DNA from: Polaromonas naphthalenivorans CJ2
GTDB lineage: Bacteria > Pseudomonadota > Gammaproteobacteria > Burkholderiales > Burkholderiaceae_C
Reading direction: 5' to 3'
Assembly (NCBI RefSeq): GCF_000015505.1
Contig: NC_008758.1
Span: 124,001-188,000 of the forward strand
DNA length: 64,000 nt
A program made the position numbers and the translations under genes. Under the pieces are notes generated by a model that saw only the letters and a list, made by a program, of their open reading frames with translations, had not been told where the DNA came from and did not search any database. Shown here piece after piece: positions 7,857-16,205 of this stretch; position 1 is the stretch's first letter; each line of letters begins with the position of its first letter.

Positions 7857-8986
7857 AGACACGCTTTGTGATCTCAGCAGCAGGCGCCGCCTTCTCTGCG
7901 GCCTTGTTGACGTTCACGGTCCCGGTCTGGGCTTCGGGAGATCACGAAGGTGGTCACGGCGCTGCCGAGGCCGACCTTTCGGTCATTGGCAGTGGCCCGA
8001 AACGATTGCCCGACGGCAGCGTCTTCCTGCCCAAACCAGCTCAGCGCCAGATGGGCGTGCGCACGCTGGTTGGCGAGTCGAAGCAGTTGCCGCGGGCGAC
8101 CGAGTTGTCTGGCAAGGTCGTCATGGACCCCAACGCCGGCGGCAAGGTGCAGGCCTTGGTGGCCGGCCGGCTGCAAGCCGGTCCGCGCGGGCTGCCATCG
8201 GTCGGGCAAGCCGTGCGCAAGGGAGAGGTGCTGGCCTATGTGCTGCCTTCCGTAGCGGCAATCGAACGCTCGAACCAGGCGGCTCAACTGGCCGAACTCG
8301 GCGCCGACCGGAGTCTGGCCAACAAGCGCCTGGCGCGTTTGAAGGAACTGGCCGATACCGTGCCGCGCAAGGAGATCGAAGCGGCAGAAAGTGAAGTGGC
8401 CAGCCTTGGTGCGCGCCTGGCAGCGGTGGGGGTCGGGCTGTCGGCGCGCGACACACTGGTGGCGCCGGTGTCGGGGGTCATTGCTTCGGCCAACGCCGTG
8501 GCAGGCCAGGTAGTCGATGCGCGTGAACTGCTGTTCGAGGTGATCGATCCCTCGCGTTTGCGCATCGAAGCGCTAGCCTTCGACGCCGCATTGGCTGCGG
8601 ATGTGGGGGGCGCCTTTTTGACAGTGGGCGGCCAGAAGGTGCCGCTCGTCTTCGTGGGCGCGTCGCGCTCGCTGCGCGAGCAGGCGCTGCCGCTGGCCTT
8701 TCGGGCCGAAGGCGCGGCGCTCAGTCAGCTTGCCGTTGGCCAGCCGGTCGCCGTGGTGCTGCAAAGCCGCAGCCAGGTAACGGGCGTGCCGGTGCCTGCT
8801 GCATCGTTGACTAAGAATCCGGCCAACCAGACCGTTGTGTGGATCAAAACTGCGCCTGAACGTTTTGAGGCGCGCGTTGTCACAGTGGAGCCGCTCGATG
8901 GCGCGACGGTGGCAGTGACTTCAGGCCTGAAGGCCGGTGATCGTGTGGCCACACAAGGCGCCACGCTGATCAACCAAATCCGCTAA
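7853..8986 (+). CDS. RND efflux periplasmic adaptor (membrane fusion protein, CzcB/CusB type)
   Basis: A 377-residue adaptor that connects the inner-membrane pump to the outer-membrane factor. It starts with a signal peptide and a short His-rich segment (GDHEGGHGAAE). A lipoyl half (GKVVMDPNAGGKVQALVAGRL), an alpha-helical hairpin (about residues 130-185) and the second lipoyl half (LVAPVSGVIASANAVAGQVV) follow, then beta-barrel and membrane-proximal domains (PVPAASLTK, GLKAGDRVATQGA). I use the ATG at 7853, which overlaps the previous stop; an upstream in-frame extension to 7742 would run inside the previous gene. The His-rich N-terminus suggests metal binding. Confidence 0.9.
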   Translation: MKTRFVISAAGAAFSAALLTFTVPVWASGDHEGGHGAAEADLSVIGSGPKRLPDGSVFLPKPAQRQMGVRTLVGESKQLPRATELSGKVVMDPNAGGKVQALVAGRLQAGPRGLPSVGQAVRKGEVLAYVLPSVAAIERSNQAAQLAELGADRSLANKRLARLKELADTVPRKEIEAAESEVASLGARLAAVGVGLSARDTLVAPVSGVIASANAVAGQVVDARELLFEVIDPSRLRIEALAFDAALAADVGGAFLTVGGQKVPLVFVGASRSLREQALPLAFRAEGAALSQLAVGQPVAVVLQSRSQVTGVPVPAASLTKNPANQTVVWIKTAPERFEARVVTVEPLDGATVAVTSGLKAGDRVATQGATLINQIR

Positions 8987-8999
8987 AGGAAGCCACAGC

Positions 9000-11900
9000 A
9001 TGTTCAAGTGGTTACTCGACAATAGCCTTGCCAACCGGTTGCTGGTGATCATCGCCGCCCTGGTGCTGATGGGCTATGGCGCCTTTACGCTCTCACGCAC
9101 TCCGGTCGATGTGTTTCCTGACCTCAACAAACCCACTGTCACCGTCATCACGGAAGCCGGCGGCATGGCGGCCGAAGAGGTGGAGCAGCTCATCACCTTT
9201 CCCCTGGAAACAGCCATGAACGGGCTGCCCGGCGTGGAGACGGTGCGTTCTGCATCCAGCGCCGGCCTGTCTTTCCTGTATGTAACCTTTAACTGGAACA
9301 CCGAAATCTTTCGCGCCCGGCAGATGGTGGGAGAGCGCTTGTCCTCGATGGAAGAAGGGCTGCCCGAAGGCACGGTGCCGAACATGGGACCGATCAGCTC
9401 GATCATGGGTGAGATCATGCAGATCGCGATTCCCATCGACACGGCCAAGATCTCGCAAATGGCGGTGCGCGAATACGCCGACTGGGTGCTGCGCCCGCGG
9501 CTGCTGGCGATTGCGGGTGTCGCGCAGGTGGTGCCAATCGGTGGCGAGGTGCGCCAGTTCCAGGTCCAACCCAACACCGTGCGCATGTCCGAGCTGGGCA
9601 TTACCCACGAACAGTTGGAAGGCGCGCTCAAGGGCTACTCCAGCAACACCTCGGGCGGCTTTCTCGAACTCAATGGGCGTGAATACTTGATTCGCAACCT
9701 GGGCCGCACTTCCAGTCTGGATGACCTGAGAAATCTGGCGCTTACCGCGCGTGATGGCCAACCGATCTTGATGCGGCAGATCGCTGACGTGACTTTTGCT
9801 GCAGCCATCAAGCGCGGTGACGCAGGTTTTGAGGGCAAGCCAGCAGTAATCCTGAGCATCCAGAAACAGCCTGCCGCCGACACCATAGCCTTGACCCGTG
9901 CCATTGAGACTGCGCTGACGGAGATGCAACGCTCGTTGCCGGCCGGCATGGACAAACCGACGGTGACGTTTCGGCAGGCCAGCTTCATCGAGTCGTCGAT
10001 CACCACGCTGCAAGGCAAGCTGATCGCGGCCTCGGGCTTCGTAGCAGTCATCCTCTTCCTGTTTCTGGGCAATGTGCGCACCACCGTCATCGCGCTGGTG
10101 GCAATTCCGGTCTCAATCCTCATCACTGCCCTGGTGTTTCGCTACTTTGGCATGTCGATCAACACGATGACTCTGGGTGGACTGGCCATTGCGATCGGCG
10201 GGCTGGTCGATGACGCCGTGGTTGATATTGAAAATGTGATGCGCCGGCTCAAGGAAGACCGGATCAAGCACCCTGAACACCGGCTGCACCCGATTGAGAT
10301 CGTAAAGAGCGCCACCATGGAAGTGCGCTCGGCCATCCTGTATGCCACGGTAATCATCGTGCTGGTGTTCGTGCCGCTGTTCGCGCTGCCGGGCATGGAG
10401 GGGCGACTGTTCGTGCCGCTGGGTATCTCGTTCATCGTCTCGACACTGGCCAGCCTCGTCGTGTCCATGACCGTGACGCCAGTGTTGAACTTTTACCTGC
10501 TGCCGCGCATGAAATCGCTGGACCACGGCGACACCAGGTTGCTGGCCTGGCTAAAGGCGCGCTACCGCATTGGCTTGCAAAGTGTGCTGGCGCGTCCGAA
10601 AGCCGCGCTGTCGGCCGCAGCACTGGCGGCATTGGTGGCAGCGGTGGCGGTGCCGTTTTTCCCGACCACTTTCCTGCCGCCATTTAACGAGGGCACGCTG
10701 CTGGTCGGCCTGCGCTTGAACCCGGGCGTGACCCTGGCCGAGACCACCTTACTGGCGCGCCAGGCCGAGGTGTTGGTCAAGCAAGTGCCCGAGGTCACGC
10801 ACGTCGGGCGGCGCAGTGGTCGCGCCGAGTTGGACGAGCATGCAGAAGGGGTTCACGTCAGCGAACTGGACGTGGGTTTGAAGCCCTCCGGGGAAATCCT
10901 GCGTTCGATGGATGAAGTGTCGGCCGACATCCGCTCGCGTCTGGTCAACCTCCCAGCGGCCGTGTCCATTGGGCAGCCGATTTCGCACCGCATCGACCAC
11001 ATGCTGTCGGGTGTGCGCGCGCAGATCGCAATCAAGATTTTCGGCGAAGACCTGGACACCCTTCGCGGTCAGGCCGAAGTGTTGCGCGCCGGGCTGGCCA
11101 CGGTCCCCGGCTTGGCCGATCTCGATATTGAAAAGCAGGTGCTGGCACCGCAGATCAAGGTGCGCATTGACTATGCCGCGGCGGCTCGCTACGGCGTGCC
11201 GGCCCCGCAAATACTGAGCACGCTGCAAAACCTGGTGGAAGGCGAGAAGATTGCCCAGATCGTTGAAGGCAGCCGGCGCTTCGCGCTCGTCGTACGGCTG
11301 CCGGAGTCGGCGCGCTCGGTGGAAGGGTTGGGGCGGATCATGATCGAGACACCGAACGGACGAATTCCTCTGTCCAAAGTGGCGAGCATCGAAGACAGCG
11401 ACGGCCCGAATCAGATTAGCCGTGACGACGGCAAGCGCCGCATCGTGCTGTCGGCCAATGCGCAGGGGCGGGCTCTGTCGGATGTCATCGCAGACGTGCG
11501 CCGCGTCGTGGCTCAGACCAAGCTGCCCGAGGGGTACTTCGTCACCTTGGGCGGCCAGTTCCAGGCGCAGGAGGAGGCGTCACGGCTGGTAGGGCTGCTG
11601 TCGATTGTTTCGGCGGTGCTGATGTTCGTGGTGCTTTACAGCCGCTACCAGTCGACCCGACTGGCGCTGCTGATCATGGCAAACATTCCCCTGGCGCTGG
11701 TAGGTGCGGTGTTCGGGTTGTGGCTCTCCGGTCAACCGCTGTCGGTGGCGGCTTTGGTAGGTTTTATCACACTGGCCGGTATATCAGTGCGCAATGGCAT
11801 CTTGAAGGTTAGCCACTACATCAACCTGATGCGATTTGAGGGTGAGAACTTCGATCACAAGATGATCGTGCGCGGCTCGCTTGAGCGTCTGAGTCCGGTG

Positions 11901-12119
11901 CTGATGACCGCGCTGGTGACGGCGTTTGCGCTGGCACCTCTGCTGTTTGAGGCCGAGCGGCCCGGCACTGAAATCCTGCATCCGGTGGCGGTGGTGATCT
12001 TCTCGGGCCTGATCAGCTCAACGCTGCTTGACACCTTTCTCACTCCGGTGATGTTCTGGCTGTTCGGACGCAAAGACGCTGAGCGACTGCTTGACGACAA
12101 GAACGCCGGCGCTTTCTGA
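9000..12119 (+). CDS. Heavy-metal efflux RND permease (CusA/CzcA family)
   Basis: A 1039-residue proton-driven inner-membrane pump with the RND plan: a first transmembrane segment near the N-terminus, two large periplasmic loops and two six-helix bundles. The TM4 proton-relay segment reads AIAIGGLVDDAVVDIENVMRRL. This differs both from the DFG-type motif of zinc/cobalt CzcA proteins and from the VDAA-type motif of CusA, so the exact metal cannot be assigned from it. The copper-related genes upstream argue for Cu/Ag, but this is context, not proof. An AAAGGA ribosome site precedes the ATG, 13 bases after the adaptor stop. Confidence 0.92.
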   Translation: MFKWLLDNSLANRLLVIIAALVLMGYGAFTLSRTPVDVFPDLNKPTVTVITEAGGMAAEEVEQLITFPLETAMNGLPGVETVRSASSAGLSFLYVTFNWNTEIFRARQMVGERLSSMEEGLPEGTVPNMGPISSIMGEIMQIAIPIDTAKISQMAVREYADWVLRPRLLAIAGVAQVVPIGGEVRQFQVQPNTVRMSELGITHEQLEGALKGYSSNTSGGFLELNGREYLIRNLGRTSSLDDLRNLALTARDGQPILMRQIADVTFAAAIKRGDAGFEGKPAVILSIQKQPAADTIALTRAIETALTEMQRSLPAGMDKPTVTFRQASFIESSITTLQGKLIAASGFVAVILFLFLGNVRTTVIALVAIPVSILITALVFRYFGMSINTMTLGGLAIAIGGLVDDAVVDIENVMRRLKEDRIKHPEHRLHPIEIVKSATMEVRSAILYATVIIVLVFVPLFALPGMEGRLFVPLGISFIVSTLASLVVSMTVTPVLNFYLLPRMKSLDHGDTRLLAWLKARYRIGLQSVLARPKAALSAAALAALVAAVAVPFFPTTFLPPFNEGTLLVGLRLNPGVTLAETTLLARQAEVLVKQVPEVTHVGRRSGRAELDEHAEGVHVSELDVGLKPSGEILRSMDEVSADIRSRLVNLPAAVSIGQPISHRIDHMLSGVRAQIAIKIFGEDLDTLRGQAEVLRAGLATVPGLADLDIEKQVLAPQIKVRIDYAAAARYGVPAPQILSTLQNLVEGEKIAQIVEGSRRFALVVRLPESARSVEGLGRIMIETPNGRIPLSKVASIEDSDGPNQISRDDGKRRIVLSANAQGRALSDVIADVRRVVAQTKLPEGYFVTLGGQFQAQEEASRLVGLLSIVSAVLMFVVLYSRYQSTRLALLIMANIPLALVGAVFGLWLSGQPLSVAALVGFITLAGISVRNGILKVSHYINLMRFEGENFDHKMIVRGSLERLSPVLMTALVTAFALAPLLFEAERPGTEILHPVAVVIFSGLISSTLLDTFLTPVMFWLFGRKDAERLLDDKNAGAF

Positions 12120-12179
12120 GCCATCAATCATCTCGCCTCTTTGTCTCCTCTTTAACTTTCACTCACCAAAGGAAACTTC

Positions 12180-12557
12180 ATGAAACTCGTTCAACTTATT
12201 GTGGCGCTTGCGCTTACAACTACTGGAGCCGCGTTCGCGGCTGAAAATCATGGCCATGATCCCAAGCCGTTGCATGGGGGGGTGGTGGTCGAGGTCAAGG
12301 ATATCGAATACGAACTGATTGCCAAACCGGACTCCATGCAGCTATATCTGCGCGATCACGGCAAGCCGATTGATGTCAGCAAGGCCACCGCCAAACTTAC
12401 CTTGCTTACCCGCATGGACAAGCAGGAGGTAGGGCTGAAGCCTGCCGGTGACAAGCTGGAAGCAAAAGGCAGCTTCAAGATTGCAGCCAATACCAAGGTC
12501 ATGGTCCTTTTCTCGCAGCCTGGAAAGTCATCAACAGCTCGCTTCGTGCTGAAGTAA
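12180..12557 (+). CDS. Small periplasmic protein at the end of the efflux operon
   Basis: A 125-residue exported protein: signal peptide ending near AFA (residue 20), a histidine-containing N-terminus (ENHGHDPKPLHGG) and a beta-rich remainder (VVEVKDIEYELIAKPDSMQLYL). Similar small proteins often close betaproteobacterial metal-RND operons; the role is unknown, metal binding via the His cluster being a guess. An AAAGGAAAC ribosome site precedes the ATG. Confidence 0.7.
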   Translation: MKLVQLIVALALTTTGAAFAAENHGHDPKPLHGGVVVEVKDIEYELIAKPDSMQLYLRDHGKPIDVSKATAKLTLLTRMDKQEVGLKPAGDKLEAKGSFKIAANTKVMVLFSQPGKSSTARFVLK

Positions 12558-12616
12558 GTCATCACGGTGCGGCAATGCTCATACGTGTGTAGGTCTCAAA
12601 ATCTGATTTCTAAACC

Positions 12617-12636
12617 AAAACGTCTGTTGACGTTTG
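12617..12636. terminator. Weak hairpin between convergent genes
   Basis: AAACGTC-TGTT-GACGTTT forms a 7-bp stem in the gap between the efflux operon and the convergent recombinase-associated gene. There is no T-run, so terminator function is only possible. Confidence 0.25.
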
Positions 12637-12639
12637 CAA

Positions 12640-13125
12640 TCAGTAGATCTCCAAGGGGTCTAGCCCGGCCGGCACGTCGCCCACGGGCTCCTCATGCCAA
12701 TCGGGCGCGTTGCCATCAAGCGGGACATGGTCCAGCCAAGGGTTAAACGCCTCGCCGTCGTCCTCGGGCGCTCGGCGGGCGGGCGCGGCCAGTGACTGCA
12801 CAACGGCTGCAGGTTCACTGGGCGCCACAGGCAGCAGGGCGCGCAGCGTGTCCACGTCGCCGGGGTTGCTTTGGAGCTGCGCGAGGCGCTGCTGCATGTC
12901 CCAGCCTTCTTCCCGGAGCTTCAGGCCGCAGGCAAACAGGCCGGCACTTGTGAAAGCCAGTCCATGGGAGACTAGCTGATCGAACAGGGCAGGGCGCGTG
13001 CCGCTAGCTGCCCAGCTGAGCAGCCCCAGGTCGCCCGGCTGTTCCCGGCCCCGCGCGGCCAGATGAAGGACGCTTTGGAGCTTTTCCCGCTCAAGCGTCC
13101 CCCAGCCCCTCCATGAAGCCGGCAA
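12640..13125 (-). CDS. Hypothetical protein, third gene of a recombinase-associated trio
   Basis: A 161-residue protein of unknown family, rich in Leu, Ala and Arg early (LEREKLQSVLHLAARGREQ) and in acidic residues and prolines near the C-terminus (APEDDGEAFNPWLDHVPLDG). Only a TTG start (13125) gives the full frame, and it overlaps the 45-residue gene upstream by 35 bases. Either translation is coupled through that overlap, or the two frames were once one gene separated by a frameshift; MEGLGD continuing into GTLEREK looks plausible. Its position after a recombinase-like gene suggests it belongs to a mobile unit. Confidence 0.5.
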   Translation of the reverse strand: MPASWRGWGTLEREKLQSVLHLAARGREQPGDLGLLSWAASGTRPALFDQLVSHGLAFTSAGLFACGLKLREEGWDMQQRLAQLQSNPGDVDTLRALLPVAPSEPAAVVQSLAAPARRAPEDDGEAFNPWLDHVPLDGNAPDWHEEPVGDVPAGLDPLEIY

Positions 13126-13228
13126 GCCGCTCTGGATCGGGCGCGGGCGTGCCGCGCGAGGCGCACACCTGGCGCCACAGCTGCTGCAGCACCGCGTCCT
13201 CGCTCTTTGAAGTTTCCGTTCGCTGCAT
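13091..13228 (-). CDS. Small 45-residue protein between recombinase-like gene and 161-residue gene
   Basis: An ATG at 13228 preceded by GAGG, 9 bases after the recombinase stop, opens a 45-codon frame starting MQRTETSKSEDAVLQQLW and ending with GFMEGLGDA before a stop. Coding is supported by the ribosome site and tight spacing only. It may instead be the 5' part of the following gene, broken by a frameshift. Confidence 0.45.
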   Translation of the reverse strand: MQRTETSKSEDAVLQQLWRQVCASRGTPAPDPERLAGFMEGLGDA

Positions 13229-13237
13229 GCTGGTGCC

Positions 13238-14251
13238 TCAGAGCGGAAAAGGACTGACCAGGTGCGCGCCCAGGCGGCTCATGACGCTGGCGTCCTTGAA
13301 GCCGCAGCGCCGCTGGATCTCTTGCAAAGGCACGCCGGCGTTGAACCACCCAGCGATGCAGGTGTTGCGCAGCGTGTTGGGCCCCATGTGGGCCAGCGCG
13401 CCCGGATCGAGCGTGGCGTGGGGCACCTGCTCGGCCAGCAAGCCTTTTTCCACCAGGCAGCGCGCCAGGTGCGCCTGGCAGATGTTGTACAGGCCATTGG
13501 GTGCAATGCTGCGCCCGATGCGGTCCCCCACGACCAGGCGACTGCCCGGATGCAGGGCAGGAAGGCCCACCGGGCGCACCTCGAGCCAGGCATGCAGCGC
13601 CCGGCTGGTCTCCGGGTCGAGTTGCAACACGCGTTCGTGCCCGCCGCCGGCCTTGCGCACGAGGAGGAGGTACAGAGGCGACGGCCCGGCGTGCGCTTCG
13701 GGCGAGTCCGCGCAGGGCTGAGTGCAGTCCAGCGTCAAGCTGATGATTTCGCGTACGGTGAGCGCGGCGCGCATCATGAGCAGCAGCGCCAATCGGTTGC
13801 GCCTGGCCTTGAAGTCGTCGCCGCCGGGAAAGCCGTCATACAGGCCCTCGCGCAGCGCGGTCCACATGGGCCCTGAGAGTGCCAGCGAGGGCACGCGCTC
13901 GGTGGCCGGCGGCTGGGCGCCCTCGGCCGGGTTGACAGCCACCAGGCCACCGACCAGCGCATGGTCGTACAAGTCGCGCAGCACGCGCCAGTAGCGCCGC
14001 CGCGTGACGGGCGAGGTTTTTTTGAGGCTCGAGCGTGGGCTGATGCTTTGACAGAACAGGGCGATGTCCGCGCTTTGCGCCGCGTCCCAAGCAATGGCAT
14101 GCACCGTGCAAAACGCCAGCCAGTGGCGCCAGACCAGAGAGGCCTGCTGCAACCCGGCCGCGCCCATGGGTTTCAAATCCTTGTTCGCCAGCCGGGCGGC
14201 CTGCCAGGATGCAAAGAACGCGTCGGGATCCACAGCGGTCGCATCAGCCAT
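13238..14251 (-). CDS. Tyrosine-recombinase-like protein with degenerate catalytic residues
   Basis: A 337-residue protein of the phage-integrase fold. It has an N-terminal SAM-like core-binding part (about residues 20-120) and a catalytic-domain-like part with ALTVREIISLTL (box I Arg) and NTLRNTCIAGWFNAG, followed by LQEIQRRCGFKD. In active enzymes the second motif reads HxLRH and a tyrosine follows the GH-like turn. Here the first histidine is Asn, the second is Asn, and no tyrosine follows before the end. The protein is therefore probably catalytically inactive, or acts with a partner. I chose ATG 14251 because AAGGAG lies 7 bases upstream; a further ATG at 14278 lies inside an inverted repeat. 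Confidence 0.65.
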   Translation of the reverse strand: MADATAVDPDAFFASWQAARLANKDLKPMGAAGLQQASLVWRHWLAFCTVHAIAWDAAQSADIALFCQSISPRSSLKKTSPVTRRRYWRVLRDLYDHALVGGLVAVNPAEGAQPPATERVPSLALSGPMWTALREGLYDGFPGGDDFKARRNRLALLLMMRAALTVREIISLTLDCTQPCADSPEAHAGPSPLYLLLVRKAGGGHERVLQLDPETSRALHAWLEVRPVGLPALHPGSRLVVGDRIGRSIAPNGLYNICQAHLARCLVEKGLLAEQVPHATLDPGALAHMGPNTLRNTCIAGWFNAGVPLQEIQRRCGFKDASVMSRLGAHLVSPFPL

Positions 14252-14271
14252 CCCACGACTCCTTGAATAAT

Positions 14272-14452
14272 ATTGCATTTACAACAAACTCACGCCACAA
14301 ATCATACCCCTCCCGCCCCATGCCAACCTTCCTGTTGAAGAGCGAAGCCTGACTTCAGTTTTCCTCATTTCCCCTTCTCCTCCCCTCAAGGCGCGGGCGG
14401 GGCGGGGAAGTCTTTCAAAGGGTTGGACGGTTTGTTTTGTTGTAAATGCAAT
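14272..14452. repeat. 17-bp perfect inverted repeat flanking 147 bp
   Basis: ATTGCATTTACAACAAA at 14272-14288 is repeated in reverse complement at 14436-14452. The outer arm ends exactly at the stop codon of the AbiEii gene, and the other arm lies just upstream of the recombinase-like gene. The 147 bases between contain no gene. It could be a recombination site, a transcription stop for both sides, or a mobile-element end. Confidence 0.8.
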
Positions 14453-15333
14453 TAAAGTGTCTTCGACAAATCCATTTGCTGCAGCGCAGCTTGTCTGATC
14501 ACCGGATGAAGGTAAGCGTGCAGAGCCGATACCGTGTCCGGCAGCGGCGTGATGGTCAGCGCGTTCTTCTTGAGAAAGGCACGCCACAGCGCCTGGCGCG
14601 TCGCATCGTTGGCAAACTCATCGCTCAGCCCGATGGGCAGTTGCGCCGGCACCGCCATGCCCCGGCGCATGAACGTGGCAGCGATCGCTGTCGCCAAGAT
14701 CGTCGGGTCCAGCGCCTCTCGCTCCAGCAGGACCGACAAATCCAGGTAGTCCTTCAACCGGGTGTTGGTCATGCCCAGCAGCGCGATAGCGTGGAGCTTT
14801 TCGGCAATGACTGTGTACACCGGGTAGGTTCTGAGCTGTGGTGCGGGAAAATCTGCCAGCAACACGGGAAACACCGCCTGCACCGGCCCTGGCGTGACCG
14901 CGTCGCCAAAGCCGATGTCCACTTGGGCCCGGCAGCGTGCCTTTGCCAGCTCGCCCGTGATCAGCACCCGCGCGCCGCCGTAACCGGATTCCTTGCGGAT
15001 GTCCTCGACCTTGACGCTGGCCGGCTCAAAGACGATGCCATCCTCGACGGCAACGCCAGCGATGTCGCGAAACATCTGGTCGATAGAGGCCAGGTCGCTT
15101 GGGCCAAAGCCCAGCAGGTCGGCGTCCCGGGTCGGGCGGTGCGCCATGTCGTACCACAGCGTGAACAGCAACGCGCCCTTGAGCACAAAGCGGTCGGCGT
15201 GCGCGGACTGGCTCAGGCGGTACAGCAGGCGCTCGAGCGTGTAGCGAACCAGCACCTGGTTGAACTCAGAACCTTCGGCCTTGGCCAGGTTGAGCAGGCG
15301 TGCGCGCACGGAAGCGGCAATGTCATGGGTCAT
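14452..15333 (-). CDS. abiEii: AbiEii-family nucleotidyltransferase toxin
   Basis: A 293-residue nucleotidyltransferase of the AbiEii/AbiGii toxin family. The core motifs are FVLKGALLFTLW with the polymerase-beta-like RPTRDADLLGF (the two Asp are the metal-binding pair), and further down YPVYTVIAEKLHAIALLG and RLKDYLDLSVLL, both typical of the family. AbiEii toxins stop growth by modifying RNA targets such as tRNA and serve as abortive phage defence. I chose ATG 15333, with AGGA upstream, over a TTG at 15360. It follows the antitoxin gene by 19 bases, the standard order antitoxin-toxin. Confidence 0.88.
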   Translation of the reverse strand: MTHDIAASVRARLLNLAKAEGSEFNQVLVRYTLERLLYRLSQSAHADRFVLKGALLFTLWYDMAHRPTRDADLLGFGPSDLASIDQMFRDIAGVAVEDGIVFEPASVKVEDIRKESGYGGARVLITGELAKARCRAQVDIGFGDAVTPGPVQAVFPVLLADFPAPQLRTYPVYTVIAEKLHAIALLGMTNTRLKDYLDLSVLLEREALDPTILATAIAATFMRRGMAVPAQLPIGLSDEFANDATRQALWRAFLKKNALTITPLPDTVSALHAYLHPVIRQAALQQMDLSKTL

Positions 15334-15352
15334 GAAAAATAGTCCTGGCGCA

Positions 15353-15961
15353 TCAGCCAATCGCCTCCAGGTAGGGACGCATCACATTGGCAACGCGGCA
15401 AATCTTGGCAAAGCGCCAGAGCTCGTCGGCGCGGGCCCGTTGGCTGGCTCTTGCTTCTCTGAGCGCTTCGAGCGCCACGTCCAGGCCAATGGCGCTGCGG
15501 TGCTTGAAGCAATCGACCACCGTCTTGGCCACGCTGTAGACCCGCAGCAGCACCCGGTCGCGCTCGAACACCTCGATGCCTTGGGAATACGATTGACCCG
15601 AATACTGCACCATCCGGATGGGCGGATAGTCGATGCGCGGCGCATGGCTGCCACGCGGCATGGCCAGCCAGACCTGGCGCGGCAGCTGCGTGGTCAGGCC
15701 GTGAAACTGCAGCGCCGTGAGCAGGCAAAATACGGCCTGCGGCACCTTGATCGCAATGGCAGCCAGGCTTTCGTCCTCCGACATCTGTGTTTGGGGCAGG
15801 CGGTACAGGCCGCGGCCCACTTTTTCCAGCTGGCCGCTGGCCATCAAGCGGGTCAGCATCACCCGGGGCGCGCCCACCGCTTGAAGGTCACGCGAGCGCA
15901 GCAGGCCGTGCTGGCGGGCCAGTTCTAGAACGCGCTGGGTCTGCGTGGGCTGCGGCATCAT
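15353..15961 (-). CDS. abiEi: AbiEi-family antitoxin with N-terminal winged helix
   Basis: A 202-residue antitoxin of type IV AbiE systems. The N-terminal wHTH (VLELARQHGLLRSRDLQAVG, then LTRLMASGQLEKVGRGLYRL) binds its own promoter. The C-terminal domain (AIKVPQAVFCLLTALQFHGL to KTVVDCFKHRSAIGLDVALEAL) is needed to counter the toxin. Two neighbouring ATGs (15961, 15958) and a TTG at 15967, 6 bases from an AGGAG, are possible starts; I report the first ATG. An imperfect inverted repeat just upstream fits autorepression. Confidence 0.88.
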   Translation of the reverse strand: MMPQPTQTQRVLELARQHGLLRSRDLQAVGAPRVMLTRLMASGQLEKVGRGLYRLPQTQMSEDESLAAIAIKVPQAVFCLLTALQFHGLTTQLPRQVWLAMPRGSHAPRIDYPPIRMVQYSGQSYSQGIEVFERDRVLLRVYSVAKTVVDCFKHRSAIGLDVALEALREARASQRARADELWRFAKICRVANVMRPYLEAIG

Positions 15962-15965
15962 CAGC

Positions 15966-16023
15966 AAATTGTGCTCCTTTTATTCGTTGTATTTCAATAT
16001 ATGAAGAAATAAAGGAACAATTT
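15966..16023 (-). promoter_or_regulatory. Probable AbiEi operator: imperfect inverted repeats over the abiE promoter
   Basis: AAATTGTGCTCCTTTTATT at 15966-15984 faces AATAAAGGAACAATTT at 16008-16023, an imperfect inverted repeat around an AT-rich centre, immediately upstream of abiEi. AbiEi-type antitoxins bind paired repeats in their own promoter. Function here is inferred from position and symmetry. Confidence 0.5.
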
Positions 16024-16205
16024 TGTTGCGCCGTGCTGAAGGGTGGCCACAAGCGCTGCAGCCGCCAGCGGCGCGATGTCGGGTGTTGGGCGCAACGACG
16101 AGCAAGTCGCGCCCTGGGCGCTTGTGGCCGACAGGCGCGCGCAATGGCAGCAGCGTCATCGGTAGCGGGGGCGCCAGATCCCCTGGTTTCCCTGGACCGA
16201 CGAGA

